This document shows, piece by piece, positions 7,606-15,442 of a stretch of DNA of 53,077 nucleotides (its first letter is position 1; every line of letters starts with the position of its first letter). Location of the stretch: NCBI GenBank assembly GCA_030827745.1, contig JAURDW010000004.1, forward strand, positions 1 through 53,077, in the 5' to 3' direction. The notes under the pieces are model-generated. The model did not search any database and was not told the DNA's origin. It saw nothing but the letters and a program-made list of their open reading frames with translations. The position numbers were made by a program, and so were the translations under genes. This DNA comes from Candidatus Poseidonia sp. (GTDB taxonomy: Archaea > Thermoplasmatota > Poseidoniia > Poseidoniales > Poseidoniaceae).

Positions 7606-10044
7606 TTATTCAATTTTCTTGACCTTCGCAGGCATCACATACGCCAAAAGCGCAAGCAACCCAATGGACACGAAAACAAAACCAGCGCCAAGAACGCCGC
7701 TCGAGAGACCTTCATCCGAATTTGATGCCCCATTTTCAGGTGCTTTGTTAACGGCGACCAAAGACTCAATCTCGTTGTTTTCTTCATCACCTTCGGCAAT
7801 CTCTAGACCACGGTCAACCACAGCTCTGAACCGAATCACTTCAACATCGTTTGGAATCTGCCAGTCGCACGTCACGGATCGCAATTCACCCGGTTCAATG
7901 AGCGCAACCGTCTCCACGCCAATGAGTTGGTCGTTTGCTTCGCAGCGGACCGAGACCATGGTGGCGTCGGCTTGGCCACCGTTGCGAATCAACAAGCGCA
8001 TGGACACAACGTCGCCCTGGGTCAACTCATCGGCCCCTAAATCCATGGATTCAATGTAGAGGTCAGCCAGCGCCATGACTTCAAAGTCCACTTCTCGCTC
8101 CGAGCATCCCGTTTGGTCACAAACCGAGACCAGAACGGTATGGAAGCCGATGTTCGGGGGCGTGACGGTCAGCGAATTGCTGGTGAGGTCCACCACGGCC
8201 CACGAACGGTTGGTGGAGGCGGTCAATTGTGTGGAATCAATGTCAAACCAACTCATTTCGATCACAGATTGGACATCCCGTTCCACAGGGATGAGGGATT
8301 GGAATTCAGCGACAACGGGTGGGTCGTCCACGGCTTCAACCACCACCGAGAAGGAGTCTTCCCAAGCGTTGCCTGCATCATCAAGAACGGTCACGCCCAC
8401 GACGGCTTGGCCGCTGGCTTCGGGCAAAAGGCGGACCCGAACATCGCCTTCGGCGAGATCCACCTCAATCAGGTCGCTGTTGGTGTTTGTGAATTGAACC
8501 TGAAGCATCTCGTTTGACGTTCGGTCATCGGCACATCGGAGCAACAAGGGGAGGATGATACCGCCGTTGTCTTCCGTGAGCGTTTGGTCGCCGAGCGGTT
8601 CGCATACCGGGTCTTCGTTCCATTCAATGCCAAAGCCCCCAGATACGGTGATGGTGCTGAATTCGAGGGCGGTGGTGCTTTCCTCACCGCTTGAATCCCA
8701 AGTAAACCACGCACGAACGCTGACCTCCAACGAATCGCTTTCCGAGTTGAGATAAGCGCCAATGGGCCATTCATGAGCAAATGAACCAATTTCCATGGCT
8801 TCGTTTGAGACCACTTCCCCGTTGACGAACAAAAGCCAACGGGAATAATTTGCGTCGATGCCGTCGTTGTTTCCGAAGATTCGCCCGCTCAGGCGGAGCG
8901 AAGGGTCGTTGACATCAACCCAGACTCGGTCCACGCATGCGTCCAATACCGTCACCCGAAGTTGGTAGGCTGCCGCCTGGGGGAGGAGGGTGTTGGGAGT
9001 CATCGGTTGAAACTCGCCAACCGAAAGACCGTCTTGAGAGAGGGCGACTTCAATGGTGGTGTTCTCCACGTCTCCTTCGCTGGTTGTGAGGTGGACCCGC
9101 CCGAGTCCTTGTTCCGGGGGCGGTGTGAACAAGGGACTTGTCCACGTTCCAGAGGTGCCGTCCACAAGCGGTTTCAATCCACACTCGTCAAGGGCCATGT
9201 TGTTCGTGGTACCCGTTTCGATATCGAGGTCCATGACGGGCATGTCGTGACCGGTGAAGGTGGAACTTGCGTAGGCCACTTCGCCTCCGTACCAAGGCGT
9301 TTGTACCGTAATGTCGAGGCCAAGTGCATCCACGACAAGACGAGAATCATCAACCCCGCCCGCCGAAACATAGTCCAGTGTGAACACCAACTCCGCAAGG
9401 TCTGTCCAGGTCCACTCGACGAGCCCGGTGAGGTTGAGAGCGTAGGCGCTGTTGTTGATGTAATCGACGTTTCCTTGGGTGTGTGCAAACGTCTTCAGCA
9501 GGTCAAACCCATCGCTGTGTTCCACCGAAATTCGGACGGTGTCCTCTTGAAGGGCGTCGGGAATTTGGAACACTGCCCGCAGATGGACGGCGTACAGGGT
9601 GTAGGAGGTCAACCCGCTTGTGTCAAATCCTGTCAGTTGGATTTCCGGCCCCGTTGACCAGGTGGATGCACCGTCGGGAGCTCCGGTGGAGTAGTTTGAA
9701 TCGGTGGGGGACGAGGAAGACCAAACCGTGAGCGTGTCGAGGTGCAACGGTCGTTGATGGACCATGCTCAGGCGTTGGTCGGCGACCATGGTTTCCGTGT
9801 ATGTCGCCGCTTCTTGTGTGAACGAGGTCTCAGCACCGACCTGCCAGGCTCCCGCATCCTCAAGGGAACCCTGTGGAAAGATATCAACAACCGAGGTGCT
9901 ATGGACGCTTCGTCCATCTGCCGTTCCCGTGAAGGGTGTGCACGTCGTCAACAGCAAAAGAAGGACCAAACAAATGGCGGGTGCGCTGCTTCGCATAGAA
10001 GAAGGCACACCTCGGCACTTCTTGAAACAAAGGGTTTCACGCAT
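7606..10044 (-). CDS. Secreted/surface protein with CARDB-like domain and C-terminal TM anchor
   Basis: 812 aa. Signal-peptide-like MRSSAPAICLVLLLLLTTC (alternative start 9996); CARDB-like DLYIESMDLGADELTQGDVVSMRLLIRNGGQADATMVSVRC; C-terminal TM VLGAGFVFVSIGLLALLAYVMPAKVKKIE. Confidence 0.85.
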   Translation of the reverse strand: MRETLCFKKCRGVPSSMRSSAPAICLVLLLLLTTCTPFTGTADGRSVHSTSVVDIFPQGSLEDAGAWQVGAETSFTQEAATYTETMVADQRLSMVHQRPLHLDTLTVWSSSSPTDSNYSTGAPDGASTWSTGPEIQLTGFDTSGLTSYTLYAVHLRAVFQIPDALQEDTVRISVEHSDGFDLLKTFAHTQGNVDYINNSAYALNLTGLVEWTWTDLAELVFTLDYVSAGGVDDSRLVVDALGLDITVQTPWYGGEVAYASSTFTGHDMPVMDLDIETGTTNNMALDECGLKPLVDGTSGTWTSPLFTPPPEQGLGRVHLTTSEGDVENTTIEVALSQDGLSVGEFQPMTPNTLLPQAAAYQLRVTVLDACVDRVWVDVNDPSLRLSGRIFGNNDGIDANYSRWLLFVNGEVVSNEAMEIGSFAHEWPIGAYLNSESDSLEVSVRAWFTWDSSGEESTTALEFSTITVSGGFGIEWNEDPVCEPLGDQTLTEDNGGIILPLLLRCADDRTSNEMLQVQFTNTNSDLIEVDLAEGDVRVRLLPEASGQAVVGVTVLDDAGNAWEDSFSVVVEAVDDPPVVAEFQSLIPVERDVQSVIEMSWFDIDSTQLTASTNRSWAVVDLTSNSLTVTPPNIGFHTVLVSVCDQTGCSEREVDFEVMALADLYIESMDLGADELTQGDVVSMRLLIRNGGQADATMVSVRCEANDQLIGVETVALIEPGELRSVTCDWQIPNDVEVIRFRAVVDRGLEIAEGDEENNEIESLVAVNKAPENGASNSDEGLSSGVLGAGFVFVSIGLLALLAYVMPAKVKKIE

Positions 10045-10118
10045 AGCGTGATGATTTTACTTTCACCGATGGCGCATGATTGAAATACCAAGCCCATGAG
10101 GCGCTTCTACCTCTCATG

Positions 10119-10193
10119 GCTGTGGTGGTGTAGGGGTTAGCACGGCAGATTGTGGTTCTGCCAGCCCGGGTTCAATTCCCGGCCACGGCCCCA
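10119..10193 (+). tRNA. tRNA-His (GTG), CCA encoded; G-1 encoded at 10118
   Basis: Cloverleaf by eye: acceptor GCTGTGG/CCACGGC, anticodon arm GCAGA-TTGTGGT-TCTGC, T-arm CCGGG-TTCAATT-CCCGG, C73, then CCA. Confidence 0.94.
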
Positions 10194-10802
10194 TTACAAA
10201 TCGTCCTTGTCGATGAGGTGGCCCATCCGTTCACCCTTTGTTGTCAGATACATTCGGTTTTGTTCATTGACCCCAACAATCAGAGGACTTCGTTTGGCGA
10301 CCAATATACCATGGCGCTCCAATTGAGCCACCTTCTCAGGGTTGTTGGTCAGCAAATCGACGGCTGCAATGCCTAATTCATTCAGGATCTCACACGCCAC
10401 GGCGTAGTTTCGGCCGTCAGCAGGCAAGCCCAACATCAGGTTGGCATCCAAGGTATCGGCACCCTCATCCTGAAGATGGTAAGCTTGGATTTTGGCATGA
10501 AGGCCGATACCGCGGCCTTCTTGGCGCAGGTAGACCAAGACCCCCCAGCCTTTGTTGACGATGGCTTCCAAGGCGGCATGAAGTTGGGGGCCACAGTCGC
10601 ATCGTGTGCTTTGAAACACATCGCCTGTCAAGCATTCTGAATGAACACGAGCCAGCACGGGGTCGGGCCCTGTCATATCGCCGAGAATCAAGGCAACATG
10701 GTCCATGCCGGTGCTCGCTTCATGAAACACCTGTATTCGAAAATCACCGAAAGCGGTTGGAAGAAAGGCCTCGCTTGGCACTTCACTCGGCCTTCGGGTC
10801 AA
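10194..10802 (-). CDS. ribA: GTP cyclohydrolase II
   Basis: RVHSECLTGDVFQSTRCDCGPQLHAAL; YLRQEGRGIGLHAKIQAYHLQD; LLTNNPEKVAQLERHGI. Confidence 0.93.
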   Translation of the reverse strand: MTRRPSEVPSEAFLPTAFGDFRIQVFHEASTGMDHVALILGDMTGPDPVLARVHSECLTGDVFQSTRCDCGPQLHAALEAIVNKGWGVLVYLRQEGRGIGLHAKIQAYHLQDEGADTLDANLMLGLPADGRNYAVACEILNELGIAAVDLLTNNPEKVAQLERHGILVAKRSPLIVGVNEQNRMYLTTKGERMGHLIDKDDL

Positions 10803-11050
10803 ATCACCACCTCAATGACAAAGGCGAATTCTCCGTCCATTTCCCTCACATCGACCAGTCGGTGGGTGGTTCTGCCGAGCAGGAGTGGCATATCGTGCAG
10901 GGTTTCGGGGTCATCAGCGAGCACTTCCAGCACCGAACCTGCTGCCAGTTTTTCAAGGGCTTCCCGGGTTTTCGCTACGGGAACCGGGCAATGGAAGCCG
11001 AGCACATCGAGGCGATGCGTCACTTTGTTTGCCCCCGATTCGCTGGTCAT
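10799..11050 (-). CDS. TusA/SirA-like sulfur-carrier family protein
   Basis: From internal ATG at 11050: MTSESGANKVTHRLDVLGFHCPVPVAKTREALEKLAAGSVLEVLADDPETLHDMPLL (CPxP motif). Overlaps ribA by 4 nt. Confidence 0.8.
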   Translation of the reverse strand: MTSESGANKVTHRLDVLGFHCPVPVAKTREALEKLAAGSVLEVLADDPETLHDMPLLLGRTTHRLVDVREMDGEFAFVIEVVI

Positions 11051-11160
11051 GTTGCTTCCACAAGCATGGATGCTTTGAACGCATGCCTCCACTTTCCAAT
11101 CGATGACGGACGGCCGCGGGCGTCGCAACACCTTTTCAACAAGACACCCGTTCACCAACC

Positions 11161-12213
11161 ATGGCCCATGCAACAACCGCACGCCCCGAAGGGGACATGT
11201 CGTGGCGGGAAGTGGGTGAACTCGGCTTGCGTTACGGGCGAATTCCGTTGGCGCTGCTTTTGGTGGAGGCCTTCTATTGGTTTCTGACTTTACCCTCCGA
11301 TACCTTGGCGCCCATTCAAGTGACGGAGGCTTGGATTTGGAACGCGGTCACGAACCTCCTCTACGGCGAGGGTTCATCGGTTTTGAGCCACCACAACGGT
11401 TGGCTCACACGGATTGATCTTCAACATCCCGCCTTTCCGGGCCCGTTTGACAGCGTGGGCTTGTACGTCTCGGACGAATGCGCTGGCGTTCATGAAATGA
11501 TTTTCCTCTCCACCCTGATCATGATGACCGATGGCGTACCCCAACGCGACAAGCGAAAAGCCGTTCTGGTCATGTGTGGCTTGGTGTATGTCCTCAACCT
11601 TGCCCGGTTGGTGGTCTTTTACCCCATTGCCGTTGATTCCTGCCTCGGGACGCCGGATGTCCAGGCCTGTCTCACACCGATGTGGCAGTTTCACGAAGCG
11701 GTCTACACTTGGGGCTTTTTGGTGGTTCTCGTCGGCATGTGGTTGGCTTGGTTTGTGAAATTTGGAGGGCCAGCCCGGACACTTGCTGCCAGCAAAGAGG
11801 ACCCTTCACCTTGGCGCTTCCAACGACGCACTCGTTTTTCCCAACGCCATTGGGCATTTCTGGCAGCAGCGGGTGTGTTGTTTCTTCTTGCCATCGGTCA
11901 CGTTTCCACCAACCAAGAAGCCATGGATGCGCGTGACACCCTCGCGTTTTGTGAGTTTTCGCAAGAACTATCGTCAACATGCAGCGATGCCCAACTTCGT
12001 TGGGACGATGCGATTGGGTATGCTTGGTCGCTTTCAGCCCTCGGCATCGGGTTGTTGGTTGGTGCGATGGTTGTTGTTGAACGGCCCCTCGAAGACGGAA
12101 GTTGGCCGCAGGCGAAGAAAATGGAAGATGCGACTGTGGTTCAAGATACAAAGAAGCAACATCACATCAAGCGGAGCGGCTCATGGCGCTCCCGGGGTCG
12201 CGAGGAAGAGTAA
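11161..12213 (+). CDS. Exosortase/archaeosortase family membrane transpeptidase
   Basis: Multi-TM protein with the spaced motifs DECAGVHEMIFLSTL (C107), NLARLVVFYPIA (R149), FHEAVYTWGFLVVLVGMW (H178), matching the Cys/Arg/His pattern of exosortases and archaeosortases. Confidence 0.82.
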   Translation: MAHATTARPEGDMSWREVGELGLRYGRIPLALLLVEAFYWFLTLPSDTLAPIQVTEAWIWNAVTNLLYGEGSSVLSHHNGWLTRIDLQHPAFPGPFDSVGLYVSDECAGVHEMIFLSTLIMMTDGVPQRDKRKAVLVMCGLVYVLNLARLVVFYPIAVDSCLGTPDVQACLTPMWQFHEAVYTWGFLVVLVGMWLAWFVKFGGPARTLAASKEDPSPWRFQRRTRFSQRHWAFLAAAGVLFLLAIGHVSTNQEAMDARDTLAFCEFSQELSSTCSDAQLRWDDAIGYAWSLSALGIGLLVGAMVVVERPLEDGSWPQAKKMEDATVVQDTKKQHHIKRSGSWRSRGREEE

Positions 12214-12215
12214 CT

Positions 12216-13646
12216 TCACTCAACGATGTTGGCCGTCAAGGTGTGCCCGTCGTAGGTGCGCTTCTCAACGGCTTTCATGGCGGTGCTGATCTTGCTGCTG
12301 TGGAGGCTGACGACGGTGCTTTGTCCGTCAAACTGAATTTCGCCAATCGCGAGTTCGTTGCACTTGAGGTTTTCAAGGAACCATTTTGAGACTTTGTGGG
12401 CAGAGCCGGCTTGCTCGGGTGAGAGCGACAGACGGACTTTCACGTAACCGAACACATCGGCGGTTTCTCCGAAGTCTTCCTGCCGGCGAACTGGGTCCTT
12501 CTCAATACCGTCTGGGAGTTCAGGGGCTTCGGTGGGTTGGATGTCCAAGCCGTAGGTGGCCATGATGCGAGACAGTTGGGGGTCGTCGTCTCGAGAGACT
12601 AAACTCCAAGCCTCCCCTGTCCGTCCGATGCGTCCTGTTCGCCCGATTCGGTGAATGAAGGAATCCATATCGTTCGGGATGTCATAATTTACGACGAGGG
12701 TGATGCCGTCCACGTCAATTCCACGGGCGGCAACATCGGTGGCGATGATGGTCTTCACCTTTCCTTCCTTGAACGAATCGAGGATGCGCTCCCGTTGGTT
12801 TTGGCTCAAGTCGCCGTGAAGGCCAGCGACATCAAACCGATGTTTCGATAACCGTTCTACCGCCAAATCCACCATACGCTTTGTGTTGCAAAACACGATG
12901 GTCTGGTCTTCGTCCTCCATGCGAACGAGGAGGCGACCAAGGACCCAGAGTTTGTTGGCCCGACCGATACGGACGGAGTAGAGGTCAATGGGAGGGATGT
13001 CCAATGATTCTGCGTTGGTCAAGACGAAGTCGGGCTCGTGCATGAACTCATGAGCAGCGTCAATGATTTCTTGCGGGAAGGTCGCTGAAAAGAGCAGGGT
13101 TTGCTGGCGGGACGTCATGCGCTCAACCACCCACATGATGTCAGGGAAGAAACCCATATCGAGCATGCGGTCTGCTTCGTCCAAACAGAACAGGGTCGGG
13201 GACGAGAGGTCAATGTGTTGGCGTTCGGTCATGTCCATGACTCGGCCAGGGGTGCCGACGATGATGTCAACGCCGTCGCCGAGGGTTTTGGCTTGCTTTT
13301 CGAGGTCCGTGCCACCGTACACGGTTTGGATGGTGAGGCCTGTCTCGCCTTGGAGCATGTTCAACTCCTCAGCGACTTGGTTCGCCAATTCCCTTGTCGG
13401 GGCTAAAATCAACGCTTGGAGGCTGCCTGTAGGGCTGCAGCGCTCGAGAATAGGCAGGCCGAAGGCAGCGGTTTTGCCCGACCCCGTACGTGCTTGACCG
13501 ATGACGTCCGTGCCTTGGCGTGCAAGAGGGACGGTGTCGCGTTGAACCTGGGTCGCAAACTCCCAGCCGATCGCCTTCAAACCGTTTTGCAATCCCTCGG
13601 GAAGGTCCCATGCGTCAAATCGGGTTGTTGTGAACATTTTCATCAC
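12216..13646 (-). CDS. DEAD-box RNA helicase, possible DbpA-like RNA-binding C-terminus
   Basis: ARTGSGKTAAF, PTRELANQV, GTPGRVMD, DEAD, SAT, HRIGRTGRIGRTGEA; C-terminal about 80-aa fold-like segment. Confidence 0.95.
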   Translation of the reverse strand: MMKMFTTTRFDAWDLPEGLQNGLKAIGWEFATQVQRDTVPLARQGTDVIGQARTGSGKTAAFGLPILERCSPTGSLQALILAPTRELANQVAEELNMLQGETGLTIQTVYGGTDLEKQAKTLGDGVDIIVGTPGRVMDMTERQHIDLSSPTLFCLDEADRMLDMGFFPDIMWVVERMTSRQQTLLFSATFPQEIIDAAHEFMHEPDFVLTNAESLDIPPIDLYSVRIGRANKLWVLGRLLVRMEDEDQTIVFCNTKRMVDLAVERLSKHRFDVAGLHGDLSQNQRERILDSFKEGKVKTIIATDVAARGIDVDGITLVVNYDIPNDMDSFIHRIGRTGRIGRTGEAWSLVSRDDDPQLSRIMATYGLDIQPTEAPELPDGIEKDPVRRQEDFGETADVFGYVKVRLSLSPEQAGSAHKVSKWFLENLKCNELAIGEIQFDGQSTVVSLHSSKISTAMKAVEKRTYDGHTLTANIVE

Positions 13647-13703
13647 CGCTCGTCTCGGGGGTTCGTCGTCGGTCGCCGAGACGGGGCGACCTCCACTTCA
13701 GCA

Positions 13704-13958
13704 TCAGAGGTTCTCGCGGTCAGCGATTTCCTTCTGAAGTTCGCCCATCCAGTATCGTCGAGCATTTTCTCGGTTCAATGGACGGCGCATTTGTCGAACA
13801 TGCTCAAGGATGTACTGGCGGAATTTCAGGGCCTTGGTCCGGTTTTCTCCTTTTGGAGTCATCCCGTCCCAAAGGCGGTCGAATTGCAGCGCTTTGTCGT
13901 CAAAGTCACGGTCATCTTCCATTGGATACACCTCTTCAGCGCTTTGCCGACCTCCCAC
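13704..13958 (-). CDS. Small hypothetical charged protein
   Basis: 84-aa ORF (or 72 aa from MEDDRDF) between two minus-strand genes; no competing ORF with a recognisable domain. Confidence 0.6.
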   Translation of the reverse strand: MGGRQSAEEVYPMEDDRDFDDKALQFDRLWDGMTPKGENRTKALKFRQYILEHVRQMRRPLNRENARRYWMGELQKEIADRENL

Positions 13959-13994
13959 CTGTTCTTAACCATGTTGGACAGCATCCGCGAGGGT

Positions 13995-15410
13995 TCAGTC
14001 GTACGGTTCGTCGAAATCCCAGTCGTCAACGTCATCGTCGTCGTGGTAGCCCATGATTTCGTCTTGCGTCGGTCGTCGTTCCGTTAGACGGGGTTGCGAT
14101 GTTGGCGGTGTTGGTTCAGGAGGCGCATCGGTGGTTGCAGGCGATTCTCCTCGCCCTGCATCCAATCTTGGTGTACCCGTTGGGGGATTGAGTCCAACCG
14201 CTTTGCCTTGGGCAGTAAGGACTTCACGGTCCAGTTCAGGGATGGGCAAGGCAGGGGAGAGGGCAGCGTTCTTCTCAGCCTCGGTCCCTTCAAGCATAGC
14301 ATCGTAGCGATAATCCATCAAGGTTTGAACGAGTTTTTCGTCGGTCTCCGACTTCAAGAGGTCATCGACGAGACTCCGCAGCTCGTCCTCCGCCATCAGT
14401 TTTGGTAGCATGGCGATGCATGAACGACGCACGCGGATGTCGCTTGAACGGGCGCCGGCGATGATGAGATCGCGTGCACGACCATGACCACGGTTGAGTT
14501 TCTCGATCGTGCGAATCGCTGCGAGGCGGACATCCGCATCCTCGTCAACGATGGCTCGCTCGGCGAAGACGGTGCCCATGCGAACGTCTTGTTTGGCGAG
14601 ACGTGGAAGGGATTTGGCCACAGTTCGCCGCACTTGTGCGTCCTCGTCGCTCAATGCCCACGAAACCAAATCCCAAACGACGGAGGTTTTCCTTCCCACG
14701 ATGGTGTTGAGCATTTTCGCCGCTTTTCGCCGGATTTCAACATTCGACTCGAGAAATAACGAATCAATGTGGTCCGCAACCACATCTGGCCACGTCTTTG
14801 TCAAGGCTTCGAGTCCTTTCCAAGCGGCGTTTCGACGGTGCGTATCGGTGGACCTCAATTCATTGGCCAGGGAAGAGCGAACGCCTGATGGGAATGTAGG
14901 GGCTGCTCGAGCCAACGCCTCGCTGGCAGCCTTTTGAACGCCCAAATCTTCGTCATCGAGAAGGACCGAAAGCCAATCAAACAACTCGTCAGACCGACGA
15001 ACGGCGAACTCAGGAAGCACGTTGAGGGCGGCGATGCGAATTTCGGGTGCTGGGTCCTGAAGGGCACGCAAAAGCAAGCCATGAGCGGGGTGAATCATGC
15101 CCTTCGTGACTTGGCTTAATGCTCGAACGCCGTCTTTCCTCGTGAGCACATGCTCGTTGCCGTTCCAGCGAACAGTTCTCGATGGAAGACTGCCATCGGC
15201 AAGCGACATCACATCGGCAGGGATGAGTGCAGACCAGCGCCCCTTGAGCGGCTCATAGTCAACATCCTGGTGGGTGGCTCCCTCCATTTTGATGGGTTTT
15301 CCCGTCCGAGGGTCCCGTGCGATGTATTTTCGTGCCATGGGGTGCTCTTTTGCCTGCAAACGACCATCCATCATGAAGGTTCGTTCGCTGAGTGTATTTG
15401 AGCGTTGCAT
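13995..15410 (-). CDS. HEAT-repeat protein
   Basis: Repeating helical units (LLRALQDPAPEIRIAALNVLPEFA; LLDDEDLGVQKAASEALARAAP; ALSDEDAQVRRTVAKSLPRLAK; IVDEDADVRLAAIRTIEKL). Start at 15410 or 15338 (MARKYIARDPRTGKP). Confidence 0.85.
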   Translation of the reverse strand: MQRSNTLSERTFMMDGRLQAKEHPMARKYIARDPRTGKPIKMEGATHQDVDYEPLKGRWSALIPADVMSLADGSLPSRTVRWNGNEHVLTRKDGVRALSQVTKGMIHPAHGLLLRALQDPAPEIRIAALNVLPEFAVRRSDELFDWLSVLLDDEDLGVQKAASEALARAAPTFPSGVRSSLANELRSTDTHRRNAAWKGLEALTKTWPDVVADHIDSLFLESNVEIRRKAAKMLNTIVGRKTSVVWDLVSWALSDEDAQVRRTVAKSLPRLAKQDVRMGTVFAERAIVDEDADVRLAAIRTIEKLNRGHGRARDLIIAGARSSDIRVRRSCIAMLPKLMAEDELRSLVDDLLKSETDEKLVQTLMDYRYDAMLEGTEAEKNAALSPALPIPELDREVLTAQGKAVGLNPPTGTPRLDAGRGESPATTDAPPEPTPPTSQPRLTERRPTQDEIMGYHDDDDVDDWDFDEPYD

Positions 15411-15442
15411 CTTTTGGAGGCTCTCTGGGGCGTGGGCGGTGG

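Noticed and set aside
8962-9657. 231-aa plus-strand ORF
   Set aside because: Antisense to the CARDB-like surface protein; no domain recognised.
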